Made by a program: the position numbers and the translations under genes | Source: Asterias amurensis | Taxonomy: Eukaryota > Echinodermata > Asteroidea > Forcipulatida > Asteriidae | DNA: 64,000 bases | NCBI RefSeq assembly: GCF_032118995.1 | Contig: NC_092648.1 | Coordinates: forward strand, 3,053,001 to 3,117,000 | Direction of reading: 5' to 3' | Shown here: positions 49,200-63,400 of the stretch, in pieces | Layout of the letters: each line of letters opens with the position of its first letter | Position numbering within the stretch: position 1 is the stretch's first letter | The notes under the pieces: generated by a model | What the model saw: only the letters and a program-made list of their open reading frames with translations | Told to the model about the DNA's origin: nothing | The model's database searches: none

Positions 49200-51520
49200 G
49201 CGCTCACACAAATCTATGCCAAAGACAATACGTACGGCACAGTGACACAAGGTAATTTGACTCCTAAAATGGCGCAACCAAAAATAATCACTGGTTGTGA
49301 CATGGGGTAAAATTTGATCAATACAAAAATACTTACTGCAACTTGTTAATAATTAAAGGTATTATACATGAGTGGTAGAGCTGACAAAACTGTCGCACAC
49401 AAAAAATGTCACAGACAGTAGTGTTCATGTTTTGTTAATACACCTGTGAACATTTGGGCTCAGTCCATTGTATGAGTTGGGAGAAAATAGCGCCTTGAAC
49501 ACCCAGCAGGGTGGATATGTGCGCATTACAAGTCTTATTATTATTATTATCATTATTATTATTAAAACCATGCACACTTTTCAGCATGTAAACACATTGT
49601 CCTTAATTTTGGTTGTACCAATAGCAATCAACTGTTACGTTTTGTTTATGTTTTCAGATAGTTTTCTCCATTATGACTGACTTTCAGAGGGAAATATTTC
49701 ACAGAAACAAAATGGTTGTAGTATTAAGTTCACAATCAGTAAGCTTACAGAATGAAATTAAACAATGTTTGTTATTCTCACCAATTCAGTATACTACCTT
49801 TAACAGACATCAAATTTGATATGGGGAGCCAAATGCAACAAAAATTTGGAAAATCTATCATTGTTGCATCTTGGACAAAATTGTAGAAAATGAAAAATAA
49901 AAAGTATATTTGCATGTATAACCAATTTTTTATTATTTTTTACTACAATCATATGAGATTCATACACACATTATGGGATAACACAGCAAAAACAACTAGC
50001 CTTTCCAATTATCTTCTCTGGTATATAAAAATTAGTTTTTACGTTTTTTTTTTGTCTATATAATAATGTTAAACTTGGCCAATTAAGTTAAATTATTTTA
50101 AATTAAACCTTTAAGATCAAAGCAAATCCACCCCTCCGACACTGTGCATGATTTGTGATAAATTCTGCAGATCAAAGTGTCCTTACCACCCAGAAAAAAA
50201 ACAAAAAAACACCAACAATTTTAAATTTTCAAATACAATATATGAATTCTCTACCTTGACACGACATCCAAATTGAACCCGTTTACAGAATTACTTCTTT
50301 CAAAACCAACTTTCGATTGATGTGCTCAATTTGGAAATATTAAACACAATCCGAGACCGTTGTCAAGTGATTCCTACAGGGTATACAATGTCAACAAACC
50401 AAGCACGGCCCAATTTCAGAAAGCTGTTAAGCAGGAAATCCTGCTTAGCAAATGTCTATGCTAAGCAAAAAATGTATGGGGCACCAGTCGCAACAATGTA
50501 TTTTTTATGAACTTTTGGCTGGTAGCCAGTTTTGCAGAGCAATATTTTCTGTGCGTAGCAACAGGCTTTATGAAATTGGGCCCAGGCAGCATGCAGTGTG
50601 CATGCAGTGTGCATGAAAAAAGCATGGCCTCTTCCCACCTTACAACAGATAAACTCGTGCATTTAGATGTACATCAAATGCTTTAGTCTTGGAAATTTTG
50701 TTAATAAGACAGACGGTTACACATGTAGCCGACCATTTCAGAAACGGGTAAACATTTCCAAAAATACTGTAAACGCACAGGCTTAATCTTGGATAACATA
50801 TTCTGACTATTTTTCCCTCATGGACTTAAGTGAAATGATGGGAAATCTTTGGATGTTATTCTTGCAGAAATCAAACAGGCAACTTAGCAGCAGAATCAAA
50901 ATGACTGTCCTCTTTTAAATGGTAAATATACAAAATAAAATTGGAAAACAAATCTTTCCAGTAAACTACCAGAAATAGAGGAATTTTCTTCTAGTGACGC
51001 ATACACTATGAATTAAGTTAATTAATCAAAGAAACAGTTAAACAAAAACAACATTTGGCTTCAATACTACAGCACCATTTCAAAAACAATAGAACAAAGG
51101 AATAGTGATGTTTACCTCTTTAAATGCATTGATTATTATCCTAAGAAGAAATACTCCAAAAAGTAACGAGCTTGCAATTCTTTTAACAGAAAACTGTTTT
51201 CTATTCTCTGCAGTTTTCATGGATGCTAAGGGGGACAAAAATGAGATACAACTGCCAGGCTGCTGAAAATTCTATCAATCAATATTTCTCTTATGAGATA
51301 TTTTACTAAACAAGAAAAACTAACCTAAGTTATCTCATCATAGCCATGTTCTTTTGTTCTTAAAAAAATCACAAGTCCAAAACCGAGGCTGGGAAAAAAA
51401 GACTGATGCCTGGTTTGCATGTACACGTAGCACTGTTATCATTAATGTGAACACGGGGGATCTGACTTGGGATGACCGCACTGTTGTTTAAAAAACTTTG
51501 AATTAAAGCTATGACAACCA
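49200..51520. other. Intergenic, AT-rich
   Basis: Holds the microsatellite at 49535 and an M2 copy at 50407-50584; otherwise nothing recognised. Confidence 0.5.
49535..49565. repeat. (ATT)n microsatellite
   Basis: About ten TTA units with one TCA. Confidence 0.9.
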
Positions 51521-51530
51521 CATTCATATA

Positions 51531-52070
51531 ATGTGGTGAATGCATTTTATGATACACAGTCAACCCTCCTACTTTCTGACCATTCACTGTGGTTTTGAAT
51601 GATAGCTAATTATGACAGGCTCCAATATGATATAATGTGGTGAATGTATCAACATAATACAGAGTCAACCCTCCTACTTTCTGACCATTCACTGTGGTTT
51701 TGAATGATAGCTAATTATGACAGGCTCTAATATGATATATTGTGGTGAATGTATCAACGTAATACACAGTCAACCCTCCTACTGTCTTACCATTCACTGT
51801 GGTTTTGAATGATAGCTCACTATGCCAGGCTGCAATATGATAACACGTGGTGAATGTATCAACAAAATACACAGTCAACCCTCCTACTGTCTGACCATTC
51901 ACTGTGGTTTTGATTGATAGCTCACTATGCCAGGCTGCAATATGATATAACGTGGTGAATGTATCAACATAATACACAGTCAACCCTCCTACTGTCTGAC
52001 CATTCACTGAATGGTTTTAAATGACAGATAAACTATGCCAGCCTGCAATGTGACACCATATGGTGAATGC
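51531..52070. repeat. About 107-bp tandem repeat, five units
   Basis: Units share AGTCAACCCTCCTACTGTCT and GACCATTCACTGTGGTTTTG; motif starts near 51561, 51664, 51768, 51875 and 51980. Units of 108 bp leave a minus-strand frame open for three copies (NGQTVGGLTVYYVDTFTT), not taken as a gene. Confidence 0.9.
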
Positions 52071-53027
52071 ACACTGTTCACAAGTTAGTTCTGTGCATAG
52101 TAGTACCACCATACAAAACCTGTCCAGCTGAATGGTATCAAATGGTTCATCAACAATGCAAATGTGACCCCAAATAAGGAGGGCCAAAGCAACGTCGACT
52201 CTGTGCTTTTGGTGCGCGTAGTTAGAATTATGTACAGACTTTTCTGGGGCTGACAATGTCTCTTCCAAAAGGGCATCAAAGTGTAGAGATTTCCTGATCA
52301 GGGGATTGACGGACTAAATTAAACACAGAGGCAAAAATAGACAGGCACTAACAAGTCTCTCTCACACTCATACAAAGTCAAATACACAGGTGTTACTCAG
52401 GCACTAACGAAGAAAGTTTAAATATAATATTGACAAAATTGAGGTTCAATGAGTCCTTGAAAGAACAACTCCGCGAAAAAAACAATTGATAACTGGACTG
52501 ATGCAAGTCTCATATCGGCTTTGGCTTCAGTTCATGCTACACCATTGTGTCTATAGAGTCAATACTAAGCCATAGCCATGTTGATACCACTTGCTGCACA
52601 TAAAGCCTTCTTGTTAATAATAGTGGCTTTGTCATTGGTTATAGCTATTTCACTGTGCTTCCCTGGACCCAATTTCATAGACAGAAGAAGTAGCTAAGCA
52701 CCAAACAACTTTGCTTAGCAGAACAACGCTATCAGCAAAAATATGATCAATCCTGCTCACTTATGCTAAGCACATTATTAAGCAAACGTTTATGCTTAAG
52801 ATAAGCAAAGCTGTTTTATGCGTCGCTACTTTAATGTGTATAACAGAAGAAGGTTACCAGCATAAATATCGCCTCACATGTGCCATCTGTGACTCGTATC
52901 CTGCATTCTGCTAAGCAGAATATTGTTGAGCAAACTTTTATGCAATTCTACGAAATTAGGCCCAGTTCTTTAAGCATTACTGCTAAAGCCAGCAGTAACA
53001 GCCAAAAGTGCACGCTGTAGAAACACT

Positions 53028-53033
53028 TTTATT
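53028..53033 (-). terminator. Candidate poly(A) signal of HECTD1
   Basis: AATAAA on the minus strand, about 195 bases past the stop codon and just beyond the duplicated gene tail, before the first dispersed repeat. No experimental support can be inferred. Confidence 0.4.
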
Positions 53034-53043
53034 TCCAACAAAA

Positions 53044-53160
53044 AAAGTTCCCTCTGGAAAAAAATCGAAGAACTCGCGAGTGACCGCCGGAGCGAGGTGA
53101 GATGGAATCCCTTCTCATAGGTTGCACTGAGTAATATCTCTCGTAGGATTTCTTCTGACA
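53044..53160 (-). pseudogene. Tandem copy of the last coding bases of HECTD1 in its 3' UTR
   Basis: About 118 bp at 53044-53160 duplicates 53162-53290, the segment containing the last codons and first UTR bases. The copy still reads [20 protein letters not shown] in frame, but a 12-base deletion removes the final Asn and stop, so the frame runs on into UTR. It lies after the genuine stop and should be untranslated unless splicing or read-through includes it. Confidence 0.8.
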
Positions 53161-53225
53161 TAAAGTTCCCTTGGGAAAAAAATACAAGAACTTGCGAGTG
53201 ACCGGAGCCAGAGCGAGGTGAGTAA

Positions 53226-56200
53226 TCAGTTAAGATGGAATCCCTTCTCGTAGGTCGCGCTGAGTAGTCTCTCTCGTAGAATCTCCTCGGTCGAGTACTC
53301 AGGCAGTTTGAGATAGTGTACACAGGTATTGACTGAAGGGTAGGTGCTGTCGTTGGCGTCCACCTTGCGGACTATGGTAAGGCGTGGGTGGAGATTGGAC
53401 AGGCCGCCGGGCGGGAGGGAGGAACAACCCGTGGTGAATTGCAAGAAGGATTTCCGCTCGTCTGGGGTCAGGGAGGTCATCACGTTGACAAAGCGCTGGA
53501 ATCCAGGACTGGAAATAAAGAAAAGCAGCAATGAATACCCACAGTTTAGTTTAAATTAATGTTTGAAGCTTTGCATGGTGTGGATAAATAGGAAGAAACT
53601 ATAAATAAATAGTAAACTTGCGGGTACATCATGTGTAAATCTCATTTGTGTGAGTGTTGGCTTTGAGAATAGACAGTGTGGTCTTGACGTTTCGAACAGT
53701 ATTCTCTGCTCGTCTTCAGGAGAAGACACAGGAGAAAGGTATATATATTTTACTCGTATTTTCATTCATTCATTCATATAACATTTATTTCCATATCACA
53801 AAAAAGACGAGAATACAAAAGTGCATGCAGGAAATAGACAATTATATTAAGTGAACTAACAAAAGAGTCTTATCTCGAGTTAGGACAACTTACTCGTCCT
53901 ATAACTTAGCACTAGCCTTACGTGTTAAATAACTCCTAGGACTAGTCCGAAGTTCGGACTATCTTTGTGAAATCGACCCCTTCTTAAATCATACATACCT
54001 TTCTCTTGTGTAGCCCAGCTTTGGATCGGTGTAGTTGAGGATATCTTCCCTGGTCCACGTCGGAGCCTGGTCCCCACACATCATTGTCTGCAGTTCAGTT
54101 GGACTGAAACTGTGCAACTTCTCCATTGAGAATACCTCATCAAAACCCTCTGCAAAGTTCAAAGAAGAACAAAAGAGTATTATTTTGGCTTTCCATCATT
54201 AAGTATAAAATGGCTTTAAAATAATGGCTTTTAAATTTGTGAAAAAAAAACCAGGCATATTACTCGGGTGGGATTCAAACCCACGACCTTTGCAGTTCAA
54301 GAGCATTACTTAAGGAGAAATCTTAATCACTTCATTACTTTTTTCAAATTTTCAGATCTAAAATGGAGTGTAATCCTACCTTTGAATGCCTCGGCCTGGC
54401 GTTGTATACCACTATGCAGACAGAAGTCAGTTACTAGTTCAACATACTCCTCAGCATTGTCCAATGTTAGGAGTTCTTCACCACCACCAGGCTTGAGATC
54501 ATGTGTAGAGTAGCCGTACACACTGGAGGATGGACTGAACTGGAACGTCAACCTGGGTACAAGATAGAACAAAATGAGATCAGGCTTAGTTGGGTGAATG
54601 ATTTCTGGAATAAATTACTTCATCTACACAAAAAAAAAATGACTTCTGGTGTACATAGAGCAAGTTAGATGATGACTAGAGCAAGCTAGTCAACACGGTG
54701 AAACCAATTATAAAGAACTCATTGCGCGGTAGTGAAGTTAACAATGAGAAGTCCCCTCAACCCACTAAGCTAAAGCATTAGTCCCGGCCGATGTTCTACC
54801 TTCCGCCCAAGTAGTAGTTAATAAGCAGGACAACTCATTTCAGAACTGAGAAGTCTCCTGAATTTGGAAAGCTTGTCTGAACCATTGCGGCGTGGCAACA
54901 GTGGCTTCGGTTTTGGGAATTCTAGTGTTTAGTGAGTCTTCAGCCATTTTACCTTCACCAAAATCAAATTTTTTAAATATTTATTTAAAGTTATTTGATG
55001 ACTGGGTGCAGTAATCGGGGATGTTGAAAAAAAAACTGTGAGCGCAAAGTACAAAGCCTAATAACCTACAATCTGGGGAATGTAATATGGTGTTATTTTC
55101 ATGTTTTTATGAAATTGATCCTAATTATTTAAAATAATATTATATATATTTTTTTTTAATCCAAACAAATGGAGAAATAACATCCCTGAGAATTGGTTAA
55201 AATAAAAAATGTTAACACTGGTTAAAACAGTTTTTCTACAAAACATTTGGAGAGTCTCTTCCTCCTGTACTTACCCCAAGTCTTCAAGACGCACGGGAGG
55301 ACCTAAAGATGACTCCTCAGCTAGAATAAGTGTCTGGATCTCATTATTCCTCTCTTCCTCCGTCTTGGACTTATCCTTCAAGATCTGTCTCTTCCTGTCC
55401 ACCAAGACCTTTAACTGCCGTAGGAAGTGAGCTCTGTGAGGGGCAACTAGCTCCAAGTCATCGAGGGTCAAGAGGCCAGCAAACCAGGCAGGCGTGCGGG
55501 GCTTGGGTGGATCGCCCATGATCAGTTCTGATTTTGACTCGTACTCCTCGATGGACAACTCCGAGATGAGATCATGGACATCGTCCAGGGAGGCTTCGGA
55601 CTGGGTGTCATTGGAGACTTCAGAGTCGCGGACGGAGGACTCCGGAGTGAAGGAGGGGTGGATGTTACTACCAGCTTCCCCCATGCACATGAGCTTGAGG
55701 AAGGGGCGCGAGAATGGGAAATCAACGATGCGGTTGTCTTGGAGACACTTAGCGAGGAAGGTACCAAGGAAGCGGAAGACTTGAACGACACGGTTGATGT
55801 CTTCGCTGTCTTGGACTAATGGAGCTGGGAAGAGACCACATATCCTTTGGATGTAGAATCCTCTGGGTTTAACGCCTTCACCGATGTCAACCTGATGATG
55901 ATGAATGAAACCATTCAGGAACAAATTACACATTTGGATGAGGGATTTCCAGTCTAGCATCTTGTTTTGGTTTTAAATAATCTAAATAGGCACAATGTTT
56001 GGCCCTTGGAAAAAAGTAGGAATATTTTATTGTGTTCATGAGCTGACCTACATATTGAAGGCTTTTAAAAAACTGTCCGGGCTATTGAATAACAATTTTG
56101 TTGGTTTCTCTAAAGGGCCAGAACAAATCGGAAATCAGACTTAAGTAGGGAGAATATCATTCCTGTCTAAACAAACTGACAACAAACCAACTAACCTCTC

Positions 56201-57410
56201 TAGCCATATCATCAGGAAACTCGTCATCACAAAGCCACATGCCGAGACTCTTACGTTGGAGTTCTGCGGCTACCAAGGCATAGAACTCTAGGGTTGGCCC
56301 TAGACCTGTGCCTTCCTCACCCATGAACTCAACCTGAAATCAAACGCAGAAAAGAATACGTTAATATTCTGCAACATCTAATACATCTTACAGAGAAACA
56401 CTGAAGAAAATCATTTAAATAGCTCCATTCATACATGACTCTTGCAAAAATGTAAGAATCTCAAATTAAGTACAAAGGCTGTCATGGCCGAAGGGTTTAG
56501 AGCACCAGATTCAAGTTCTCAGAGTGTGGGATCAAATCCTGGTCTCGACTTGTGAAATCAGATTAAGGCAGAAACATAATAATGCATGTTACATAGCTTA
56601 AAGGGAAGGTACGCGTTAATTGTCAAAGACCAGTCTTCTCACTTGATGTATCCCAACATAAGCATAAAATAACAAGCCTGTGAAAATTTGAGCTAAATTG
56701 GTCATCGAAATTGCGAGAAAATTATGAGAGAAAAAAACACCTTTGTTGGATGAATTTGTGTGCTTTTAGACAGGAATAAAAGACTTCTGGGTAGCAGTCT
56801 TTTATTATTTTAGTGAGAAATTACCTCTTTCTCAAGATCTAGGCTACTTCAGAGGGAGCTGTTTCTCACAATGTTTTATACTATCAACAGCTCTACAATG
56901 CTCGTGACCAAGTCAGTTTTTAATTAATATTTGTTTTGAGTTATTACCAAAAGTGAACCTTCCCTTTAATGAGTTATTCTTGCAATAAGCTGGATGACGG
57001 TAGTTATCTTTTATTCCAGGCATACCCTTTTTGAAATTATAAAGAAATTGACAAATCATACCGAGGGGGATCATAACAGTTGGTTCTTTAATTAATAACT
57101 GCAAAATTTGTATATGGCACATGTACAAGGATGGCAAACATCCTCTAAAGATCACAGCCAAAAAAACTACTCAAGAAACTTTGTGAGTCTCTCGACGAAT
57201 GAACTGACCTCCAGAATGGACTTGCGTCTGCTGTGGAGTCTCATGACGTTGATGGCCCACTCCAACAGTTGCTGCTCGCTGCGTGGTACCTTGACTCTCT
57301 CATGCTTTAACCTGCCCACTCTGAACTCATGCTGGTCATCCCTGCGAGTGCTTGGGGTACGGACTCTCTCAGAGCTAGCGTCACGCTTTTCTTGAAGCCA
57401 GGCAATGGCT
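53226..57410 (-). CDS. HECTD1: HECTD1 HECT-domain exons
   Basis: The six last exons encode the HECT domain. N-lobe landmarks: [20 protein letters not shown], the [10 protein letters not shown] segment, and [20 protein letters not shown]. An insertion of about 50 Ser/Asp/Glu-rich residues ([17 protein letters not shown]...) follows [10 protein letters not shown], as in vertebrate HECTD1. C-lobe landmarks: [25 protein letters not shown], and the catalytic [13 protein letters not shown]. The active-site Cys codon is at 53322-53324. The 617-bp exon 55275-55891 is the largest of the gene. The domain looks intact. Confidence 0.95.
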
Positions 57411-60400
57411 CTATGTAAAATCAATTGATAAAATGAATTTGAAACTTTGCATGGTTCAGAAACAATCTTGTAAGGTTTGGTGTAGGACTGTGTACATTTC
57501 TAACTTTGCATGGTCGATACAACTAATTACAAGGGAACCAGCCATAAACAATATGCAATACATGGTTTTTTAACTGGTACCCCTACAAGACACAATTTTT
57601 TTACGCTAAGCAAGTTTGTGTGCCTAACAAGTTTTATGAATGGTTAGACTTCATGGGATGCTAGCTGGCGGTAGACTTACCAGGTAAATTCATTGCTGTT
57701 GAAAATGTGCGCAACTAGGTATCCAATAGAAATTTACCTGGCAAGTCTGCTGCCCCCTAGTGTTCGAAAGTCTCCAGTTGGGCCCTGATCTTACCTTGAT
57801 ACGCCAAACGCTGTACATGAGAAGAACAGGTGTCTAGTCTCAAACGGGAATAGCATGGGGCATCTTCTGGTGAGTTTCTCACACCAAGTAGGCAAGGCTA
57901 GACTCGCTAGCACCAGAGGGTCCTGAAGGAAGATAAGAGAAGTATGTTGTCATATGCAGGGCCATAGACATGTGAAGAAACCTTGCAATAATCTCAACTT
58001 GAACATCTACTTTAAAGGGTTTTGTAGATCAAGTTTTTGCCCATGACATGAATCCCTACTCAATGTGAATGAAGTTGTATGTGATCTAATTTACCTGTAG
58101 AAGTTTCAGCTTCAATAGTTGTCAAGTTTTTGAGAAAAAAAGTGAAAGGCACAGAGTAGTGGTTTCAGGAGAGTCGTGTTAATCCCTTGACACGCTGAAA
58201 TACTTTTCGTATCACTGAGACAAAAAATATTTTTGTTATTTTTTTTATTAATTTCTCAAAAACTACAGCACCTCAGCACGTAATATTTAAGGGAAGCACA
58301 CTACGATCAATATCTTCAAACCAAGTAAGATTATTATAAATCTGTGTATGCTAATGTTTTGTGTCATACATTTACAAAAAGTACCCACACCCTTTAACAA
58401 GCTGTACTAACCTGAACTTGCTGTACCAGCTTGTTGGTGATCTTTTTACTGCAGAATTCCTCTGGTGGCACATTATAGTAGTGGTAGTCTCCACCTGTGA
58501 CAGATAACAAGACAGTTAACTCTTGTGGGATTCACCTTGAACTTTATCAGTGACTAGCGAGCAGGATCGCTAAGCATAGCAAAATATTGCTTAGCAGAAA
58601 CAGGTTACCAGCCAAAACTCCATAAAATTACATTGTTGTACAACTATAGTGCCCCGTTCAATATTTGCTTAGCAAAGAAATTTGCTACGCAGTATTTTCT
58701 GCTTAACAGGTTTATGAAATTGGAAATTGGGCCCAGTTGTTGGTGTGGGTTGACTCTTCACACAGCAATAACAATTTAATCCAACTTACAACCAGGGCCA
58801 AATTTCAAAGAGCTGCTTTAAGCAGAAAGTTTTTTTGCTAAGCGAAAAAAAGCAGGACACCAGTGACAAATTGTACATGTGGCATGGTATTTTGGCTGGT
58901 TACTTTATTCTAGTAAGCATTATTTTGATGTGCTTAGCTAATTTTGTTTAATAGATGTTAAAATTATTAAATATAGGATTCAAACTGCCTCTAGGTACTG
59001 GGCAATCTCGGTGGTCTAGTTTGTATGACACTGCTCTAGATGCAAAGGTCGTGGGTTCGAATCCCACCCGAGTAATATACCAGTGATTGTTTTCACAGAA
59101 CTCGGGTAAGTACTGAGTATACAGTGCTAACAAACATCAGTGTATATGGGTAAAAACCAAAATGAATACTACTTTTTGTTGTTGTGTGGGCTTGACTGAC
59201 CTCTTAGACTGATGCTGCTGACGTCACTAGCGATTGCATATAGGATCCTAACAAGCTGTAGTACATCGCTGACTGTAGACGCTGAAGGGTCATATGGGTA
59301 GACCGAGGGTCCGCCACAGTCTAGATCACCCAGGAAGTGATTGGAACCATGTCTGCTTCGCTTGTGAGCTGGCTTGGCTAGACCAAGGTGTACAAACTCC
59401 TGAAATTGGACATGGGGGTTGAAAAGTTAAGGATATTAAATGGAAACATTGACGAGGACCAAAAGCATGGAAACCTGATATGGAAACCACAAGATTGACA
59501 ATATAATATTAAATAACATACAGTATTATATAACGACGTATCTACTATAAGATACACAAGGCGCTTGAACGGACAGAAACTGTCCAAGACAGGTTTTTGA
59601 TTTCGTTTAACTGTGAGACCATATTAATGATATTTATGTAGCACATTATAAGGGTGGACAAGATGATGTGGCGCATTCAGCAGCCACTGCCAGGAACACC
59701 AGGGCAACCCTCTTCTCTTAGCAATAAGTGTAACTGGGTTCTTTTATGTGCATTACACAACACACAGGAACATTTTTTTTCGTCCCATCCGAAGGACGCA
59801 GCAATATTGGTTATTAGTTGTCTTACTCAAGGACACAAGTGTCATGACCGAGATTCCAACCGACACTCCGATGATTTAACCACCAGAACTTGAATTCAAA
59901 GCTCTAAACCACTCGGGTCATGACAGCCTGATGATAACCATGACTTCCCAACACTAACCTTGTAAGCAGCAATGAGCTGAGAGCAGTTCCGGGTCTTGCG
60001 TATATTCTTCGCTGCCCCCGTCAACTTCCAGCGTCTTAGGAAGTGCACATCCCCGTTGTGTTGCAGATACGAAACTAACTCAGTCTTAGGTAAGGTGTCT
60101 GAACCCAGATGGCGGTCCACAAACGGGATTGACCAGCGACCCTGAATGACAAGATCAGAAAAACAGTTAGTTCTCTCTTTTCATATCAAACCATCTTGAT
60201 TTTTCAGACAAGAAGCCACAGTTAAAATTATAGGCCCAAGGTGATTTTAAAACCATGACTATGCCCGAAGAATGGTTGTGACATCATCGAGGGCCTATAA
60301 TTTTAACTGTGCCCCGATTATTAAGCAGTCAATATTTCTTTTATATACCGAATAAAGATTCTTCTTCACAAAACTGACAACGGTGAAAGGTCGTCTGTGA

Positions 60401-63400
60401 AGAAAGGTCTCGACGTGACACGGAACGCTGGTTGCACATGCACATACCATTATCAGTACACACGAACGACCTATTTGCCACTGTTATTTTCAGGGCGGGC
60501 ATTGTGGATTGACTATGCCCTTTAGTCAAATATGACGTCATCTAAATAGAAAAAGCGGGCATAGCTATTTCCATGACTCCGTTTTAACCAATCAGATTAG
60601 AAGACTCTATACATGAGGTATATATATTTATCAATAATAACAAATTCAGATTGGTTTCCTCATCATTGTGGGTTGTTGGGTCCAGAAAAAAAACCCTGAA
60701 AATCAAAAGTGCGTTATTACCTCAGTGTTTTCTGTGAGTGACATGGATCCATCTTCAGGTCTCAACTCTCTGTACACAACGCTGTATAAAACAAGACAAC
60801 AAAAGAATTCACATTTACTGATGATGTGTTCAGTTTATAGCTTCTAGTAAAAGGAGAAGAATAAAGGACTGAGAATATTTCTATTTCCTGGGACAGGAAG
60901 CCAGGTTATTATAAAATGCATTGCTTAATGACACAATGGCAGACCAGGCCAGGATTTGAAACCATACTCAATTACAGAACTTGAGTTATCGCCTCAAGTT
61001 TTCCGGGTTTTGACATCGACTGGACATTTATATAGGACTAAAACAATCAAACGGTTCCAAAAACCAAACGTATACTTTGTCATTATTTCTTACGTGTAAG
61101 TCGGTTCCCATATACGACGTAGTTTGTCCTGTTTAGTTCCTGCTGGTGTGTTTTGATACAGCATCTGGATGTATTTAAACACTGTGGAATTGGGATCCTC
61201 ACAAAACACTTCCGTCTCTGGAATCTGCAAAATGGAATCAAGAAATCAGGAAATCATTAAACCCTGATGCAAAATTATTATCTATTCAATCATTGCGGTG
61301 CCCTCTGCTTAAAAAAAAGATATTTCAACTGCCTCTAGAAGAAAGACATTTAATTGTAGTATGCCAAAGGTCGCGGGTTCGTATCCCACTGGAGTAATAT
61401 GCCTGTGGATTTGTTTTTACAGGGACATAAAAGTTGGGACGTGTCTTATCTCGAGTTAGGACAAGTAACTCGTCCTAACTTAGGATCAGTCTTAATATTT
61501 CCTAGGACTACGACTAGTCCTATAACTCTTTGTAAAATCGACCCCAGGACTTTGCAAAGTACCGAGTATAACGTGCTTAAAGGAAGGGTTGTTGCTTGGT
61601 AATGACCACCCCCCCCCCCCAAATTCTAATTGCAATCTGTAAGCTTTCTTATTATTAAGACAGTAGCGGTTGCAAGCGTCCTGTAAATCATTTTATCTGG
61701 AATTCTCTTTTCAATAAGTGCACTGGGTTCTTTTACATGCATTTCACAACGCGTGATATCAACTTTACGACACATCTGAAGGATGCAGCAATAGTGGTTA
61801 AGTGTCTTGCTTAAGGACACAAGAATCACAATCAGGACTTAAACCCACACTCTGCCGATCAAAAACACCAGAGCTTTTAGTCCGGTGTTCTTATCCACTC
61901 GTCCCAACGTACCAATCTGAACAATTAAACCTACCCCTGGGATTCCTGGTCCTCTGATGAAGAGAGAAAGATGAGGGCAAGGAGTGGAGTCACCGTCCTC
62001 CCTGAAGGATGTATCTGGAGATCCTACAAAGGCAATGAGTAAACATTAAAAAAAGGTCAACAATTAATATTGGCTCAGTGCTAAAAGGTCCTTAGACCAT
62101 GCCTAGAATCTAGCGCGGAAGCCTAAGGCTTAGAGAAATATGCAAGTTGTAGGTTTAACAGTTAAGGAGTCCCTGAAGTGGACTATCACTGTGGGTTTTC
62201 AGGGACAACTGACGATCATTCGGATCTTTCCAAAGAATGTCATATTGACCCAATTCACCTGGCGTAATCATCAGAATAATCTTAGATGCGCCATACTGGT
62301 GGGCAACGTCACTGTGTGTTATTCAGTGACATGCGCATTTTAGGCAACCCAGCGTTTACATGTAAACCTACTGCCCACCAAAATGGTGGGCGTGGCACAC
62401 TTGCCGCGTGTGACGTGCGTGCAAGGGGTCAAGTAGGTTAGTTTTGTGATGGCCACGACGGAACTCTCAGGAGGTAGAATTGAACATACCTGGTGGCGGG
62501 ATCTCTAGGTCCGTTGTCTGCTGTACATTGGTTCTACCTGGTCGTGGATCAAACGCCGGTACGAGGGCTGAGAACTGTCTCTTCAGGACGTGCTCATCAT
62601 CCCAGGTCCTTCTTCGACTGCCTCTCGGATCGTAATCCTCTTCCTCCTAGGGCAGAAACATTGAGGTGCTTTCATCTTTTCCAATATCAAAACACGTCCC
62701 AATCAACTTCATTATCAATATCACCCTCTACCCTTGCAGGTACCCATTTATACCCCTAGGTGAAGAGAAGCAGTTATAGTAAAGACACAAGTGCTCAAAG
62801 ATACAAGTGCTCCAAGACACAAGTACTCAAAGCCACAAGTGTATTAACCGGGATTCGAATCCACACTCTGATGACTTAACCACCAGAACTTGAATTTAAT
62901 GCTCTAAACCACTTGGCAATCATATATGAGGAATATCAGTTACATTCTTCTTTGACGTTTTTCTCTTGTAACCCCTTATTAAGAGTTACTGTTTGAGGAG
63001 AACTTGCATAAAAAACAAACCCACAAACCCAAACTGGATGTCAGGCAACGGGTACAGTAGCCGGAACAGCTGACGTCACACCTCGAGGCTCGTGAACTAC
63101 GCCAGAGATCTGCCATTGAGCCCATGTACATAAAACCTTTGACCTCCCATCATTTCACATGGCTTTTATGGTTCTGGAGATTCGCAGTTAAATCTGACTT
63201 AAATGTTAATACATATAGAGCCGATACCTGTCCTTAACTTTGCAGATACTTACCGTACAGTCTTCATAATCATCTCCTTCGCTGTCGTCTTCATTCTCAT
63301 CGTCCAGCTCCTCAGGCTCCGGACAGAACTCATCGTCCTCCAACTCGGCGAGGAGCGAGCTGGCGCGGCAATTCTCAAGGAACTCGTTGTCGCTCTCGCT

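Noticed and set aside
51711-52007. 98-codon minus-strand frame with NGQTVGGLTVYY repeats
   Set aside because: Open only where tandem units are 108 bp long; neighbouring units of other length break it.
59003-59075. Functional tRNA gene
   Set aside because: The acceptor stem and T arm are good, but the anticodon arm does not fold and a SINE tail shared with other copies follows.
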